From positions 1,798,001-1,862,000 of the forward strand of contig JANATF010000003.1 of the NCBI GenBank assembly GCA_029449245.1: 64,000 bases of DNA. The letters run 5' to 3'. Source of the DNA: Mortierella alpina. Its lineage: Eukaryota > Mortierellomycota > Mortierellomycetes > Mortierellales > Mortierellaceae. The notes beneath the pieces were generated by a model. The model was not told the DNA's origin. It saw only the letters and a list, made by a program, of their open reading frames with translations, and made no database searches. Positions within the stretch are counted from its first letter, which is position 1. The number at the start of each line of letters is the position of its first letter. Below are positions 11,730 to 22,771 of this stretch, in pieces. Both the position numbers and the translations under genes were made by a program.

Positions 11730-14601
11730 CTACTCCCCCACGGGTGTCAACAGCGGGTTAGGTGTGGCTGGCAATGGGATGTCTGCCGGGGCTGGCTGCC
11801 GCTTTGCAGACACTATCTGAGAAGGCCATCTCGCAACTGAATTATCAACATTCAATGTCTCCTTTACAGGGTTGGCAGCACCATCGCCCATCGACGATCT
11901 TCTCTCGCTCCAAAACCGACTTTTGACGACTTGATCAATGGTCCATCGCTTCTCAGGATCGTTGACCATGCCCTGCAGTAGTTCACTGAAGGATTCACCG
12001 CCAAAGAGTGCAATCTTGGGATAGTTAACACCTCGACTGATCACCTTGGACAAAACGACACCAGTGGCAAGTTCATAAAGAACTGCACCCAAACTGTAGA
12101 TGTCGCTCCGAATATAATCGCATTTGTTGGACTTCGGACCTCCAGCACGACGGGCCTCAGGGGCGGCGTAATCTTGAGTGCCAAAGAATTGGTTTAGCGG
12201 CAATTCATCACGCTGGCTGCAGAGTCCAAAGTCGCAGAGCAGGCCATGGCCATTCAAAAAGAGAATGTTGGCCGGCTTGATATCCTTGTGACTGTAGCCC
12301 TTGAGATGCAGAGCTTGGGTCCCAAGTACAACAGTGTACATAATGGACCGTATCTCTTGAATGTGAAAGACTGTTCCCAGGGCGCATGAAGGTGTCATTG
12401 GCTGCTGGTTCGGATCCTTTGTTGCCTTGCCACCGGTCGCGTCGCGGCAGCGCAACTTGATCATCTCGGCTAAATCTGTCTCGGCTCTTTCAAAGATCAA
12501 ATAGTGGTGCTTGTTGGTCGTGATAATGTCCAGCAGTGGCACGATTCCTACCTATTGTTTTTTTCTAAAGTTTCAGCAACAGAAATCCAACAGATCATCT
12601 TCAAGTGGTTGATGGAGAGTAGCTCTCTAGTACCTTGTTGCGGAATGTGCGACACACTCTCATCTCTCTCTGAACAAGTCCCAATTTTTCAATCTCGCCG
12701 GGCAACTTCCTGGTGATCTTCTTGACGGCCACTTCATGGTCCTCACCCTTCCTCTTTCCATGGTATACAATTCCAAAATTGCCCTTGCCCAGCTTCTTGG
12801 AGGTGTTGTACTCAAACTGGGCGATAGTCTTGGTTTTTCGTGCAAACAACTTGCCACTCCGCGACACTCTAGATGACACTACCTGTTGGTCTGGGTACTC
12901 TGCATCCACCTTTGACGCAGCAACTGTAGCAAGGTCAAATGCAGCGGAAGAAGCCAGAGCCGTGGGAGAACAGTGTGCGAAATCTGCTGCAGTGCTATTT
13001 GTTGTCGCATTAACGAGAATCGTGTCGGTGATCACTGTAGCGCATGCGGTGATATCAGTTGTTGTAGTAGTGGTTGTCATCTTGGTGTTCGCTGTGGTGC
13101 TGTGTCTGTTGGTAGGTGAAGGACGTGTTGTATCAATCTTCGAGGGCTTATTGCCAGTCCTGCGATCGTGTTCCGCCGACAGAGTTGGTGAGTGTGAATT
13201 ATCCTGAGAAGTGTTGTCAGTGATCAAGCCCGTGTTACCATCAGCCAGTGCAACGCTAGGTGCCTGAAGAGAGTGGTCATCCTCCGAGATAGCACTTTGG
13301 TTTTCGGAAAGCAGACTACGTTCGACAACGGAACTCCCATGACCGCCTGCGTTCAGAGCCCTGCCAGGTTCCTCTGCCTGCGCCTTGTTGATGATGTGGA
13401 AATAGATGGCCTCATCAATAGGCACGACGTCGATGGGCGGATCAGGGGAGTGATCGCGACGACGCCACTGTTTGACAATCTCCTCTGATTCAGTCCTAGA
13501 GACTACACAGGGGGACTGAGGGTCACTGTGCTCCGAGGGCTGGCGGGTCGCATCCGGCTCTATTATTTGGTTCAGAGTTGAAGTAGCAGAGGCTTCGTCG
13601 CCCTCAGGCATGCTTCTTTCCTGAACCGTGTCTTGACCAAAGGCCTGTGCTACACCTTTAGTGTCCGCATCAGTATGTGCCGTTCCAGGAGTCTTTTCCA
13701 CAGAGTCTTCCCAATCTTGCTCCTCGTCAGAGTCAGAGTCAGAGTCATCGCCATCCTCTTCCTTTGGTCTGACGTTTATCCTTGAGCAGTACTCATTCAA
13801 ATCAATGGGCTGTTTGAGTATGGTGCCAGTGCCTTGTGTTATGATCGATTCTGTTTCCAAAATACCAAGAGAGTACGGCGAGAAAGGATTGAGATCCAGC
13901 GACGGTGCCTCGCCAAGAGAGCTGTGCTTGGCAATAACGACCGATAACAGGGCTGCTTGAGGAAGCAGCAGACTGTCATTCAGGGTTGAGAGCTCCTTTC
14001 GAAAGTTCATCCTCGCAATGGGTCCGATCTGAAGCTGAGGAGGCGAGACGAGGGTGTCTTGAGACGGCAATACCAGATAAGGGACCTCTTGCGCCTTCGT
14101 AGCGGCCTCTACAGCTTGCTCCTTGACCACCCGCGGACGCTCCTCGGCCGCTGCCTCTTTGATTGTGCTCAGTTTTTGGTCACCCCAAGAGTCAGCAGAA
14201 AACGTGGACGCAGGAGATTTGAAAGAAGCCGATTCCGAGGAAGGAGAATCAATGATGGCACTCTGGGACCGACACAGCGCAGGTCCAACTCGGCTCATCT
14301 GGATAGTCTTGAGCGAGCCAGGGGAGGTCGATGTTGGAAGCGAAACGTTGGAGAAGGACTTGACGAGCCAACTGACCTTTCCACCCCTGGAAACGAGAGG
14401 TTTTTCCATCGCATAGAACGCGCACTGCTGATCGGGTGTAATGCTGTCGCAGAGGTCTGAAAGGTCTTTTGCCTGTAGACTTTGACAAGTGTTGGGAGAC
14501 TCCTCCTCACCAGTGGAGTCGTGAATTCGGAAACGACTCTCCGTCTTCCGAAGCCGGAGAGGCGATACAGAGTCGGACAAAATCGTCTGTCGAATGTTCA
14601 T
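11730..14601 (-). CDS. Divergent serine/threonine kinase with long disordered N-terminus
   Basis: Two exons, 14601-12634 and 12551-11730, encode 929 residues. Residues 1 to about 590 are low complexity: Ser/Thr/Pro-rich with an acidic run DGDDSDSDSDEEQ and a Thr repeat. The kinase domain follows: GKGNFGIVYHGK (glycine loop), VAVKKI (catalytic Lys), then after the intron ERAETDLAEM, SHKDIKPANIL (HKD in place of HRD, catalytic Asp kept), LLCDFG and AAPEA. All the key catalytic residues are present, so it should be active. I cannot place it in a named family; no regulatory domain is visible beyond the N-terminus. The ATG at 14601 starts MNIRQTIL; an in-frame start at 14799 would add 66 residues. 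It may be fungal-specific. Confidence 0.82.
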
Positions 14602-15327
14602 TGTGCACTGGAACAAAGGATGTATAGTAGTGGCCAAAGGCGGTGTTGTGGGGACAAAGCAGCCTCTTGAATGTACTGTGTAAGCTGAGGAGCTGCCAAT
14701 GGTATGGCTATGAAGTTGAAGTTGTAAATATGTTGGCCAGGGAAGGAGCGCCGAATAGCACGAAGGAAGGACATGAGGGCGTGCTGCGTGAATACTCATG
14801 CAGGTCGGTAACGTTCATGTCACTCTGCACGGTTTGAACGGCCTTAGAAGGCTTTCCAGTGAAAATCGGAACATGAGGGCGCTCGACTTTTCTTGCAGAC
14901 ACTTTCGCTATTATCGGTAGACTATGGGCGGAGGAGGGCAAGGGGCGCGTGCTATGAAGTAAGGCCATTTCATCATGAACCTGTGCTACCTGCCTATGTC
15001 CACCGATTGCCAGGGCTTTCCAGACCATTCTTTATCCTTCTGCACTTTCTTAGTGTTCATTTTGGAAGCATCATTTTATCGCTTTCCAACGTGCCAAAGG
15101 AAAGGACAGCCCACTTCAGCGCGTCCATAACCTTGAAGTCTGACTCGCACTACGGTTGTTGAGTGAGCGATCCTGGTTCAACGAATGCTCAACAGCGAAG
15201 ATGAAAAGCCACATCCCATGTATTTGTTCAAAAGTCAGCAAACTCTTTTTTTTTTTTCTTTCCACCTCCTTCCTCCTACTCGAGTTCCATTAGTTTCCAT
15301 TCACCGACCAGACACGGATTCGCAACC
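14602..15327. promoter_or_regulatory. Divergent intergenic region between kinase and FES1
   Basis: About 726 bp shared by two outward-facing promoters. A T-rich run at about 15246-15259 and CT-rich sequence lead into the FES1 ATG. No coding segment or RNA gene was recognised. Confidence 0.4.
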
Positions 15328-16608
15328 ATGAGTGACCAAAAGAAAATGAACGAGCTGCTGAAGTGGTCCATCATTAACCAGGCCACCGAGTCTGAAGACG
15401 CACCAGCCAGGACAACACCAGCACCCAAGCCCATGGAAAAAATGGTAAACGACCAGATTTTTCAGTCATGGACAAGCTGGGAGACTTCGTGAAAACCACC
15501 GACACACATATTAATATTTGCGCTCTGGAATCGATCGATGGACTTGTAGGATCCTGGTCTTATTGAAGCCATCCTCGGAAAGAGCGAGACACAAATGATG
15601 ATGGAGGCGTTGAACGTGATCAAGAACCCCAACGCAACATCAGACGAAAAGGAGCTCGCTTGGGAGGATTTTGAGATGCTTATTCAGCAGATCGACAATG
15701 CTGCTGGTAAGTCTTGCGCAGAGCAGGCCTGAAGTGTTCGTTACCCTTGCGAAAACCTGTTTAATCATGTTGCCTCACTCTCTGTTGTTGCTAATAGATA
15801 TTGAAAACATGAAGATGTGGCCACCAATTCTGGAGGAACTCAAAAGCCCAAACCCAAAGTTCAGGGAGCAGGCCGCCTGGGTCTGTGGTACCGCCACACA
15901 AAATAACCCCAAAGCCCAGTCAGCTGTACGTTCCTGCTACCTTTTGTGATCCTACTCAGAGGAGGCGCTTCCCCAAAGCTCGTTTTGTTAACACTTGTCA
16001 CATCCCCCCATTTGTGTGTCGATGCACTTAGTTTTTGAAGCATAAGGGCGTCACAGCCATCCTCGAGTTGATGTCCGATCCAGAGACTTTTGTTCGCGCC
16101 AAAGCCATGTATGCACTGTCCGGAGCCGTTAAGCACTTTGAGCCCGCATTAGAGGAATTTAAGAACGAGGATGGCTTCAAAACCCTGGTTAATATGTTGA
16201 AGACGGAGACAGGTAAGCACAATGCAGAGTTATAAGAATGGAGTGTTTACAACTTTCAAGGACAAAATGGTTGACCTGAGTCTATTGTTCCTAGATATTT
16301 CTTTGCTGCGTAAGACAGTGTTTTTGATGAACACATTGCTCATCCAGGATCCCTCAAGTAGCACGCTGTTGGCAGATCTGGAGCTTCTTCATGCCTTAAA
16401 CACCGTCTTGACGTTGCATATGGATGATGAAGATTTGGTCGAGAAAACGTTGGTCGCCCTCAGGACTTTCTTCCAGGTCGCGTCGAGCCCTGTTCGCCCT
16501 TCAACACTGGCGGCCATTCGCCCCAAGGTTCTGGAGGCCAAAGAGAAGTACGGGAAGTTCATTCTGGACTCGGAGGCTTGGGCTGAGCTCGACAACAGGA
16601 CGGCATAG
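15328..16608 (+). CDS. FES1: Fes1/HspBP1-type Hsp70 nucleotide exchange factor
   Basis: Five exons: 15328-15444, 15550-15706, 15798-15925, 16032-16212, 16295-16608. They encode 298 residues, close to yeast Fes1. The protein opens with MNELLKWSIINQ, the hallmark Fes1 N-terminal region that contacts Hsp70. An armadillo-like helical repeat fold follows: a WPPILEELKSPNPKFREQAA helix pair, then HKGVTAILELMSDPETFVR and LRKTVFLMNTLL. The protein releases ADP from cytosolic Hsp70 and so promotes hand-over of misfolded clients for degradation; loss sensitises fungi to heat. It converges on the XPA gene with only 21 bp between the two stop codons. Confidence 0.93.
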
Positions 16609-16629
16609 TACGATAGATCGTTTATTGAC

Positions 16630-17938
16630 TTAGAAAAACTCTTCACATTCAACCTGTATGCCGCATTCATTGCAAGTTTGCACAGACGCTCCTGACTCGG
16701 GGTCTACCAATGCAGTTCCAAAGTTATGCTTGTGGACCTTGGCTCGCTGTTGCATCTTTTTGTCCTGCCAGACTGAGGTCCTTGTTTTGTTTCTCAGATC
16801 CCTCAACTGCTTCTTGAACTTGATTTCTTTTCTGGTCGCCTTGTCCCGCTCTCGTCGCTCAAACTCCTGATCTAGTCCCTCAGGTCCACCCCACTTTTTG
16901 AATGCAAAATCTTCTACCTGGCAGCGTAGATACAACATCATGTTGTTCCAGGTCGCTTTCTTGGGATTGGGACGTTCCCAAAACGGGAAGAGCTCGGTAT
17001 CACGCAGTTCAGGATCCGTGAGAAGATAGTCCATGCGACACTCGGTCTTTGTCAAAAGCGAGTACTTTTCCGGCTGAGAATCCCGACAGCCAATACAAAC
17101 AGGGACATGAAAGTGACGAAGGATTTGAAAGTCAACATCGACCGAAGTGCAATCCTGGCACTCGTAGTTATCATCAGCCCCCAGAAATATGGCTAAGTAG
17201 GACGAGAAAATGGTACATGTTAGTCTCTAACTTTTGGGATCCATCGTTAATCTACAACTGAACGAGGCAACAATAGTGCCATTTGAACTTACAAGGATCC
17301 TGTTGTGCAACAGTCGGCTGCCACTTTCGTTTCCTACTGGCTTCCTCGTCAGAGCCAACGCCAACTGCATCCTGTTCATCCAGCTCTTGAATAAAGCCGG
17401 CTCTAGTATCCTTCATCTTTGACAAGTCATAATCATAGAACCTTGTCCATCCGTTTTTGGGCAGGGGTTCGACTTCAGCAATGGCCCTATGGATTGCCTT
17501 TGCATGCTCCTCAAAAAAGTCATTCGGAGTCGACTGTTCCCCTGCGCCTCCTTCCGTGGCTACGAAGCCTCCTCCAATATCCTCGCCAAACTCTCTGGCG
17601 ATAGCCCTGTCAGAGGCGATCCTCTTCTCATAGTTCGCCCGCCTTTCCAACGCTGCCAGTCTGTTTTTCTCTATCCTGGCCTGGACATCGGGTGGAAGTT
17701 CCTTTCGGGCGACAGGTCGTCCAACAGCTTCCTCATGAGCGACTGAAGGAGCTGACATGGAATGAGGATGTGCTGTGTTCAGAGATTCTGTTGCTGGTAT
17801 ACTATCGGAGGTTACTTTTGCTGCTGAGGTGGAGGTAGCAGTGGAAGCCGACGAGGTCTGTTCTCCATGCTCTCCTAGCGCGGTCGATGGATGAAGAGCG
17901 CTGGTCTGCTCATGGTCGTGGGTGCTGTGCTTGCTCAT
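16630..17938 (-). CDS. RAD14: XPA/Rad14 nucleotide excision repair protein
   Basis: Two exons, 17938-17293 and 17192-16630, encode 402 residues. The first ~140 residues are Ser/Thr/Ala-rich and then basic, and look disordered. The zinc finger has CQDC and CIGC (C227, C230, C248, C251), the C-x2-C-x17-C-x2-C spacing of XPA. Next comes the DNA-binding module with SLLTKTECRMDYLLTDPELR and WNNMMLYLRCQVEDFA. A long basic helix is followed by a second CxxC near the C-terminus (QTCNECG), which corresponds to the TFIIH-contacting tail of animal XPA. The protein verifies bulky lesions and scaffolds the incision complex. A full C-terminal CxxC tail supports the longer, animal-like form. Confidence 0.93.
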
Positions 17939-19201
17939 GGTTTAGAGATAATTGGTGGCGTACAGGTCTAACTGACAATAGCTTGCTCAAGCAATATGCA
18001 AAACGGGCTGTGGCAATGAGTGAGGCGCGCGGATTAAACTCTTGTTGGTAGAGGATTACGGGGGATGAAAAGGATGATAGAGGAGGAAGGCGATGTTTCG
18101 ACGAGGTTTATGTCAGTAGCGTGTGTATCGGAAAGGAGGCCAAGAAAGACGAAAGTCGTTGTAAAGGAGCTATATCGAGCAGTTTGACGCACAGCACGTG
18201 ATCTTCTGCTTCCTGGTGGGGAGGACGCTTGCTCGTGGAGTATCTTGCTTTGTTGTTGTTTTGCAAGAAAGGGTAGCATGCACTCTGCAGGGTGGCCGGT
18301 CGAAAAGGGAGAGGGAGGCATGCAGCACTCTCTCTTGTTGCCTGTTGTATTTCTCTTCTGGAAAACTTCCCGACCGTTGGGTTGATGTGCACACTTCCGC
18401 GCCTTGTCTGAGTTGCAGATCGCGAGAGGGAACGGTAGTTTCAACCTGACGGGAAAACAGAAGATCCAGGGCGACGTACTGTAGACCTGCACTGGTGAGA
18501 ACAGTCTATATATACATGACGCGACTTTGAAGCTTATGGCTGCTGAGAACGCTCACCAAAAGGAATATACATGGCTTTAAATGGTTAGAGACGCCAGCAG
18601 GCCTGTAGTTCTGGCGCCTCATTCGGGTCTTTGCCGGTTTCTGGAATTCCGGACATGCCCATGCGATTTGAACGTTCTCAAAGTAGAGCCAGTGCAAAAA
18701 GCTCTCGTCGCGACGCTCTTTTTATTTCTTTTTTGTTGCGTTTCCCTTGTTTCTGGGCCTCCTACTTCTCCTGACCTCCTCGTTGTGTTTCCTGCTTTTG
18801 CATCGGACATCATCACCAATCACAGGACCTATTTGGAAGACCTTCCCGTTTTTCTAGTCTGCGTTGCATTGTAATCTCTTTCTCTCTTTCGATCGCACAC
18901 CATTCACTTGGTCACCTCAAATAAATCTATACCTTTTCCTTCACTCTACATCTACCTCAGCTCTCCGCTACTCTCACCTGGCATCCTCTGTCGCGCTACG
19001 TTCAGTGCCCCTCTCTTCCGATCCACTTCTCTTCGTTTCTATGCAGTTGGTAACGATCCAGCTACCTGCGTGATTGTAAGTCCGGCTATGCTAGAGCTCT
19101 TGAGCAGCATCAGTATATGTATTTCCACGAGACTAGACCCGACGCAATGCAACATTCTCAAGACACCCATGTGGATGTAACAAGATTACTGCGCGCGCAA
19201 T

Positions 19202-19217
19202 CCCCCCCCCCCCCCCC
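19202..19217. repeat. C16 homopolymer
   Basis: A run of sixteen cytosines on the plus strand in the presumed leader or promoter of the G-alpha gene. Confidence 0.9.
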
Positions 19218-19694
19218 TTTCTTTCTTTGCCCTTATCGACTCTTTTGCGTACAGCTTCAACTTGCGCACCCTCCTCCCTCTGTTTCTTTGTCTCTCAGCT
19301 GACCCCCATGGCTCATTCCGTTTTTGACCCATTCTTCAGCGTTAGGATTCTTGTGAGTGTGCTTCGATGAGGATCGGTGCGCTGGTTGCCTCTTTTTTTT
19401 GAGTGCTGCAGAGCCAATGGAGGAGGGAGTGTGATATTGAGAAGAGGAGGACTTCCAAGCCTAGGCTACTGGCTACTGGCTCAAACACGGCACAGTGCGC
19501 GCTTTTGAAGAGTGTGCAGAAAAAGAAAAAAATTTGCTCTTTTTTTTTTTTTTTTTTCCTCTAGTGTGCAGTCTGTGTTCTCTCTGCGTGCAAAAAATGT
19601 CTCTCACCTCTCTATGTTCTGTCTCTGTCTGCCTCTCTCTTCTCTCTCCTCTGTCTCCCTTCGCCCGCTTTGCTCCACTTGTGCTTCTGTCCTG

Positions 19695-19723
19695 CACTCA
19701 CTCACTCACTCACTCACTCACTC
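19695..19723. repeat. (CACT)n tandem repeat
   Basis: About seven copies of CACT in the pyrimidine-rich stretch upstream of the G-alpha gene. Confidence 0.9.
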
Positions 19724-20369
19724 TCTCGCTTTCACTCTGTCTATCTGTCTGTTCTTTACCTCCTTCTTTATTGTTTATAATTATAATTCTGCATCAATCT
19801 TTCATCCTCTCTATCCCCATCATCCATCTTGCTCTCCTCTCACGAACGCTCTTTCGTTCCCTTGCCCACTCAACACACCCTTGCACCGGTGCCAGCCAAT
19901 TGTTCTGACACGCCAACATCTCTCTTGCATCAAAGCTAGACTCATTTACCCTGGGGTCTCTGTTGCCTGCACCGCCAACCTACACTTCCTCAAAGCGTTC
20001 CACCGCCTGCAACAACCATCGTCCACCTGCATTTCACTCTACTAAGCAGTCTGTCTACACCGCGAGTGCATTCAACACCTACTGCCTCGTGTGCTCCCTT
20101 GACCGCTCTCATCTCAGTCCGTTACGACCACTTGACCATTCGGCCCATTCAACCAAACGACTCATTGGACCGTCCGACTCCGTCGTCACTTCAAGAAAGG
20201 CCACATCCTGGCTAGAGCAGGGAGCCATTTATTTCACCGCCACTCCACCCCTGCGCCTGGTCCAAACAGTTTTTAATTTCATATCAGAACAAAGAGTGCT
20301 GTACTGCACGCACCTCCCTTCTCCACCCGCATCGTCGGTTCTCCACCACCCCTCAGCCATATCTGCACC

Positions 20370-22140
20370 ATGGGCTTATGTCTCTCTGCCGAGGAAAAGG
20401 AGCAGAAGGAGGTTAGTCAAACCATCGACAAAGGCCTAGAAGAAGACAACAAGCGACTTAAGAAAGAGTGCAAGATTCTTTTACTAGGTAAGAGGACAGC
20501 CTATCGCCATGCTCGAACTTGTGTTCAACGGCAGAATGTCTCTTTTGTTATTTAACCGACGAATTAATGAACGTGTGTGATAGGGAGCGGAGAGTCTGGC
20601 AAGTCGACGATCGTAAAACAGATGAAGGTTATCCATCAAGGAGGATACAGCACAGAAGAGCTTGCAACATTCAAGTTGACCATCTACAAAAACCTAGTGG
20701 ACTCTGCCCAGTCGCTGGTATTGGCGATGGAAAAATTACGACTCGAGCCCGTCCAGCCAGAGAACAAGGCCAACGCCGACCGCATTTTAGATTACCGCGT
20801 TGACGCAGATCCGTACTTTACACTAAGCGCCGATATCGTCAACGCCATCGACTCATTGTACCACGACCCCATCACCACGACGTGCATGGAGCGATCAAGC
20901 GAATTCTACATCATGGACTCTGCGCCTTAGTACGTTGACTGGTTGAGGAGAGGCGATCGAGGACTGCTTTCGGCAAACTTTTTTTTTCTGAACTAACGTG
21001 CGATCTGCGCACTAAACCCCGCCCTTTCCTTTGTGACCATGATGACATCAAACAGCTTCTTTAGCCAAGTGCGAAGACTAGGTGCCGAGGATTACGCGCC
21101 CAGTGTCCAGGATGTCCTAAGAGCCCGATCAAAGACGACGGGCATCTCAGAAACGAGATTCAACATGGGCCAGCTCAGCATACAGTAAGAACACTTACCT
21201 GGTCGTTTGGACGATTCCAGGAAACACGCGTCATCAACAATCGATCTAACAACATTCTTACTACTTCACTTCTAGCATGTTCGATGTTGGTGGCCAACGG
21301 TCTGAGCGGAAAAAATGGATCCACTGCTTTGAGGCGGTTACCTCCATCATCTTTTGCGTAGCCTTGAGCGAGTACGACCAGGTTCTACTTGAGGAATCTG
21401 GACAGGTAAAATATGAGACAGACTTGTTCTCCACGCATGCCGAATTCATGTTTTGCAACAGGTGATAGTGTTAGGATTGTCATTGACGTTTTCTTCATGC
21501 TATGATAGAATCGAATGGCGGAAAGTCTTGTGCTCTTTGAATCGGTGATCAACAGCCGCTGGTTCCTACGGACGTCCATTATCCTATTCATGAACAAGAT
21601 CGATCTATTTGCTGCCAAACTACCCAAAGTGCCGCTGGAGAAGTTCTTTTCCGACTACACAGGCAAGTGTGCTCCAGATGACGCCCCACGTAACGTCTGT
21701 TTGTGTGTTCCATTCCTAAAGCGCTAACCCTCGACCCTCACCCCCACTTTCTTTGTTCGACTTTATAACCTTAGGTGGACCGGATATCGGCAAAGCTGCA
21801 AAATACATTCTCTGGAGATTCACGCAAACAAATCGAGCTCGCCTGCATATATACCCTCAGTAAGAGAACGTCCTCGACCAAAGTTTTACTCTGAGCATTA
21901 TGTTTGACACGGTACTAAATGCCTCCTTTTTTCGTTTCCCTCTTTCAGCATGACACAGGCAACCGATACATTGAATGTAAGCGCTCTCCTCCACAGATTT
22001 TCGTAACGCTTCTCCCGGATTGTTGGACCTCCTTTTACTAACCTCTCCCATGCGATGTTTCATATTAGATCCGTCTTGTGTTTGCTGCCGTCAAGGAAAC
22101 CATCCTTCAGAACGCGCTGAAGGACAGTGGTATCCTGTAA
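20370..22140 (+). CDS. Heterotrimeric G-protein alpha subunit
   Basis: Eight exons: 20370-20487, 20584-20929, 21056-21184, 21276-21405, 21509-21662, 21775-21859, 21949-21976, 22069-22140. They encode 353 residues, the standard length. MGLCLS gives Gly2 for myristoylation and Cys4 for palmitoylation. Nucleotide-binding motifs are GSGESGKST (40-48), [12 protein letters not shown] (catalytic Gln205), FMNKID and TQATDT. The C-terminus ends NALKDSGIL without the Cys four residues from the end that pertussis toxin modifies. This ending resembles the fungal group III alpha subunits that act on adenylate cyclase and cAMP; that placement is from memory. Intron 5 appears to start with GC (AG|GCAAGT at 21663). 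Splicing there gives the family-standard YTGGPDI junction. A GT donor at 21690 would insert nine extra residues. Confidence 0.94.
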
Positions 22141-22771
22141 AAGGGAGGTTCGAGAACGTTGGCCCCCGGTCTAGTCATCATGACTCTGTCCGAGCCCTCC
22201 TTTATTTTAATATGGTGCGCACAACCACGGAAAAAATAGTTGCTCAGGGATCGATGCCCGAGCGACAAATTGGCGATTTTTTTTTACTTTCTTTTTCATG
22301 AACCGTCGGTCACGCATACGACCTCAGGCTTGCTCATTGACCCTGGACCTTCCTCTTCCTCCTCCTCCTTCTCGACATTCGCTGGCTGCAATGAAAAAGA
22401 AAAAGAGAAAGAAAGGAAGAGGCCAAACTCCCCTGTGGAAAGCCCGAGATCCCAAGGCTGTTTTGGGTGCCCGAGGCCTACTTGGTTTCTATTTCTTCAC
22501 GGAAGTCTAGTCGTAATTTTTCTTCGTTCTCTTTTTTTTTTCTCTCCTCCCTCTCTCTCTTGCTCTCTCGTGCTCTCTCTCTCTCTTCTCCCTCTCTCTC
22601 CCTCTCGCCCTTTCCCTCTCTCTCTTTTCCATATTCTTGTATTTTCCTCCTGTAGTTCCTAATCATACTTCATACTCAAACAAAGTTGCTCCGAACCTTT
22701 GCTTCCAAATTATCGCTATCTTGTCTGTTTTGTTGAGATGAAAGACAGGAATTTGTATTGTGGTTCATTCT
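22141..22771. other. Convergent 3' region with long CT tract
   Basis: This stretch separates the stops of the G-alpha and branching-enzyme genes. It holds both 3' UTRs and the CT tract listed separately. No gene was recognised. Confidence 0.45.
22528..22640. repeat. Pyrimidine (CT-rich) tract
   Basis: More than 100 bases almost entirely C and T on the plus strand, with repeated TCTCTC units, in the 3' flank shared by two convergent genes. Confidence 0.85.

Larger units (their letters stand above)
17939..20369. promoter_or_regulatory. Long XPA / G-alpha intergenic region with pyrimidine-rich leader
   Basis: A 2.4-kb gap between divergent genes. The half towards the G-alpha gene is strongly C/T-rich on its coding strand, with a C16 run (19202-19217), a T18 run (19540-19557) and a CACT tandem repeat. 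Several ATG-initiated short frames occur before the true start, so the leader could carry upstream ORFs if transcription starts far up. I found no long ORF with a recognisable product. Confidence 0.45.

Noticed and set aside
14708-15162. Short ORFs on both strands between the kinase and FES1
   Set aside because: Overlapping frames with no family features, located where two promoters are expected.
21663-21689. GT donor at 21690 as the true end of G-alpha exon 5
   Set aside because: In frame but inserts nine residues into a region of fixed length in G-alpha proteins; the GCAAGT donor fits better. Kept as a possible isoform.
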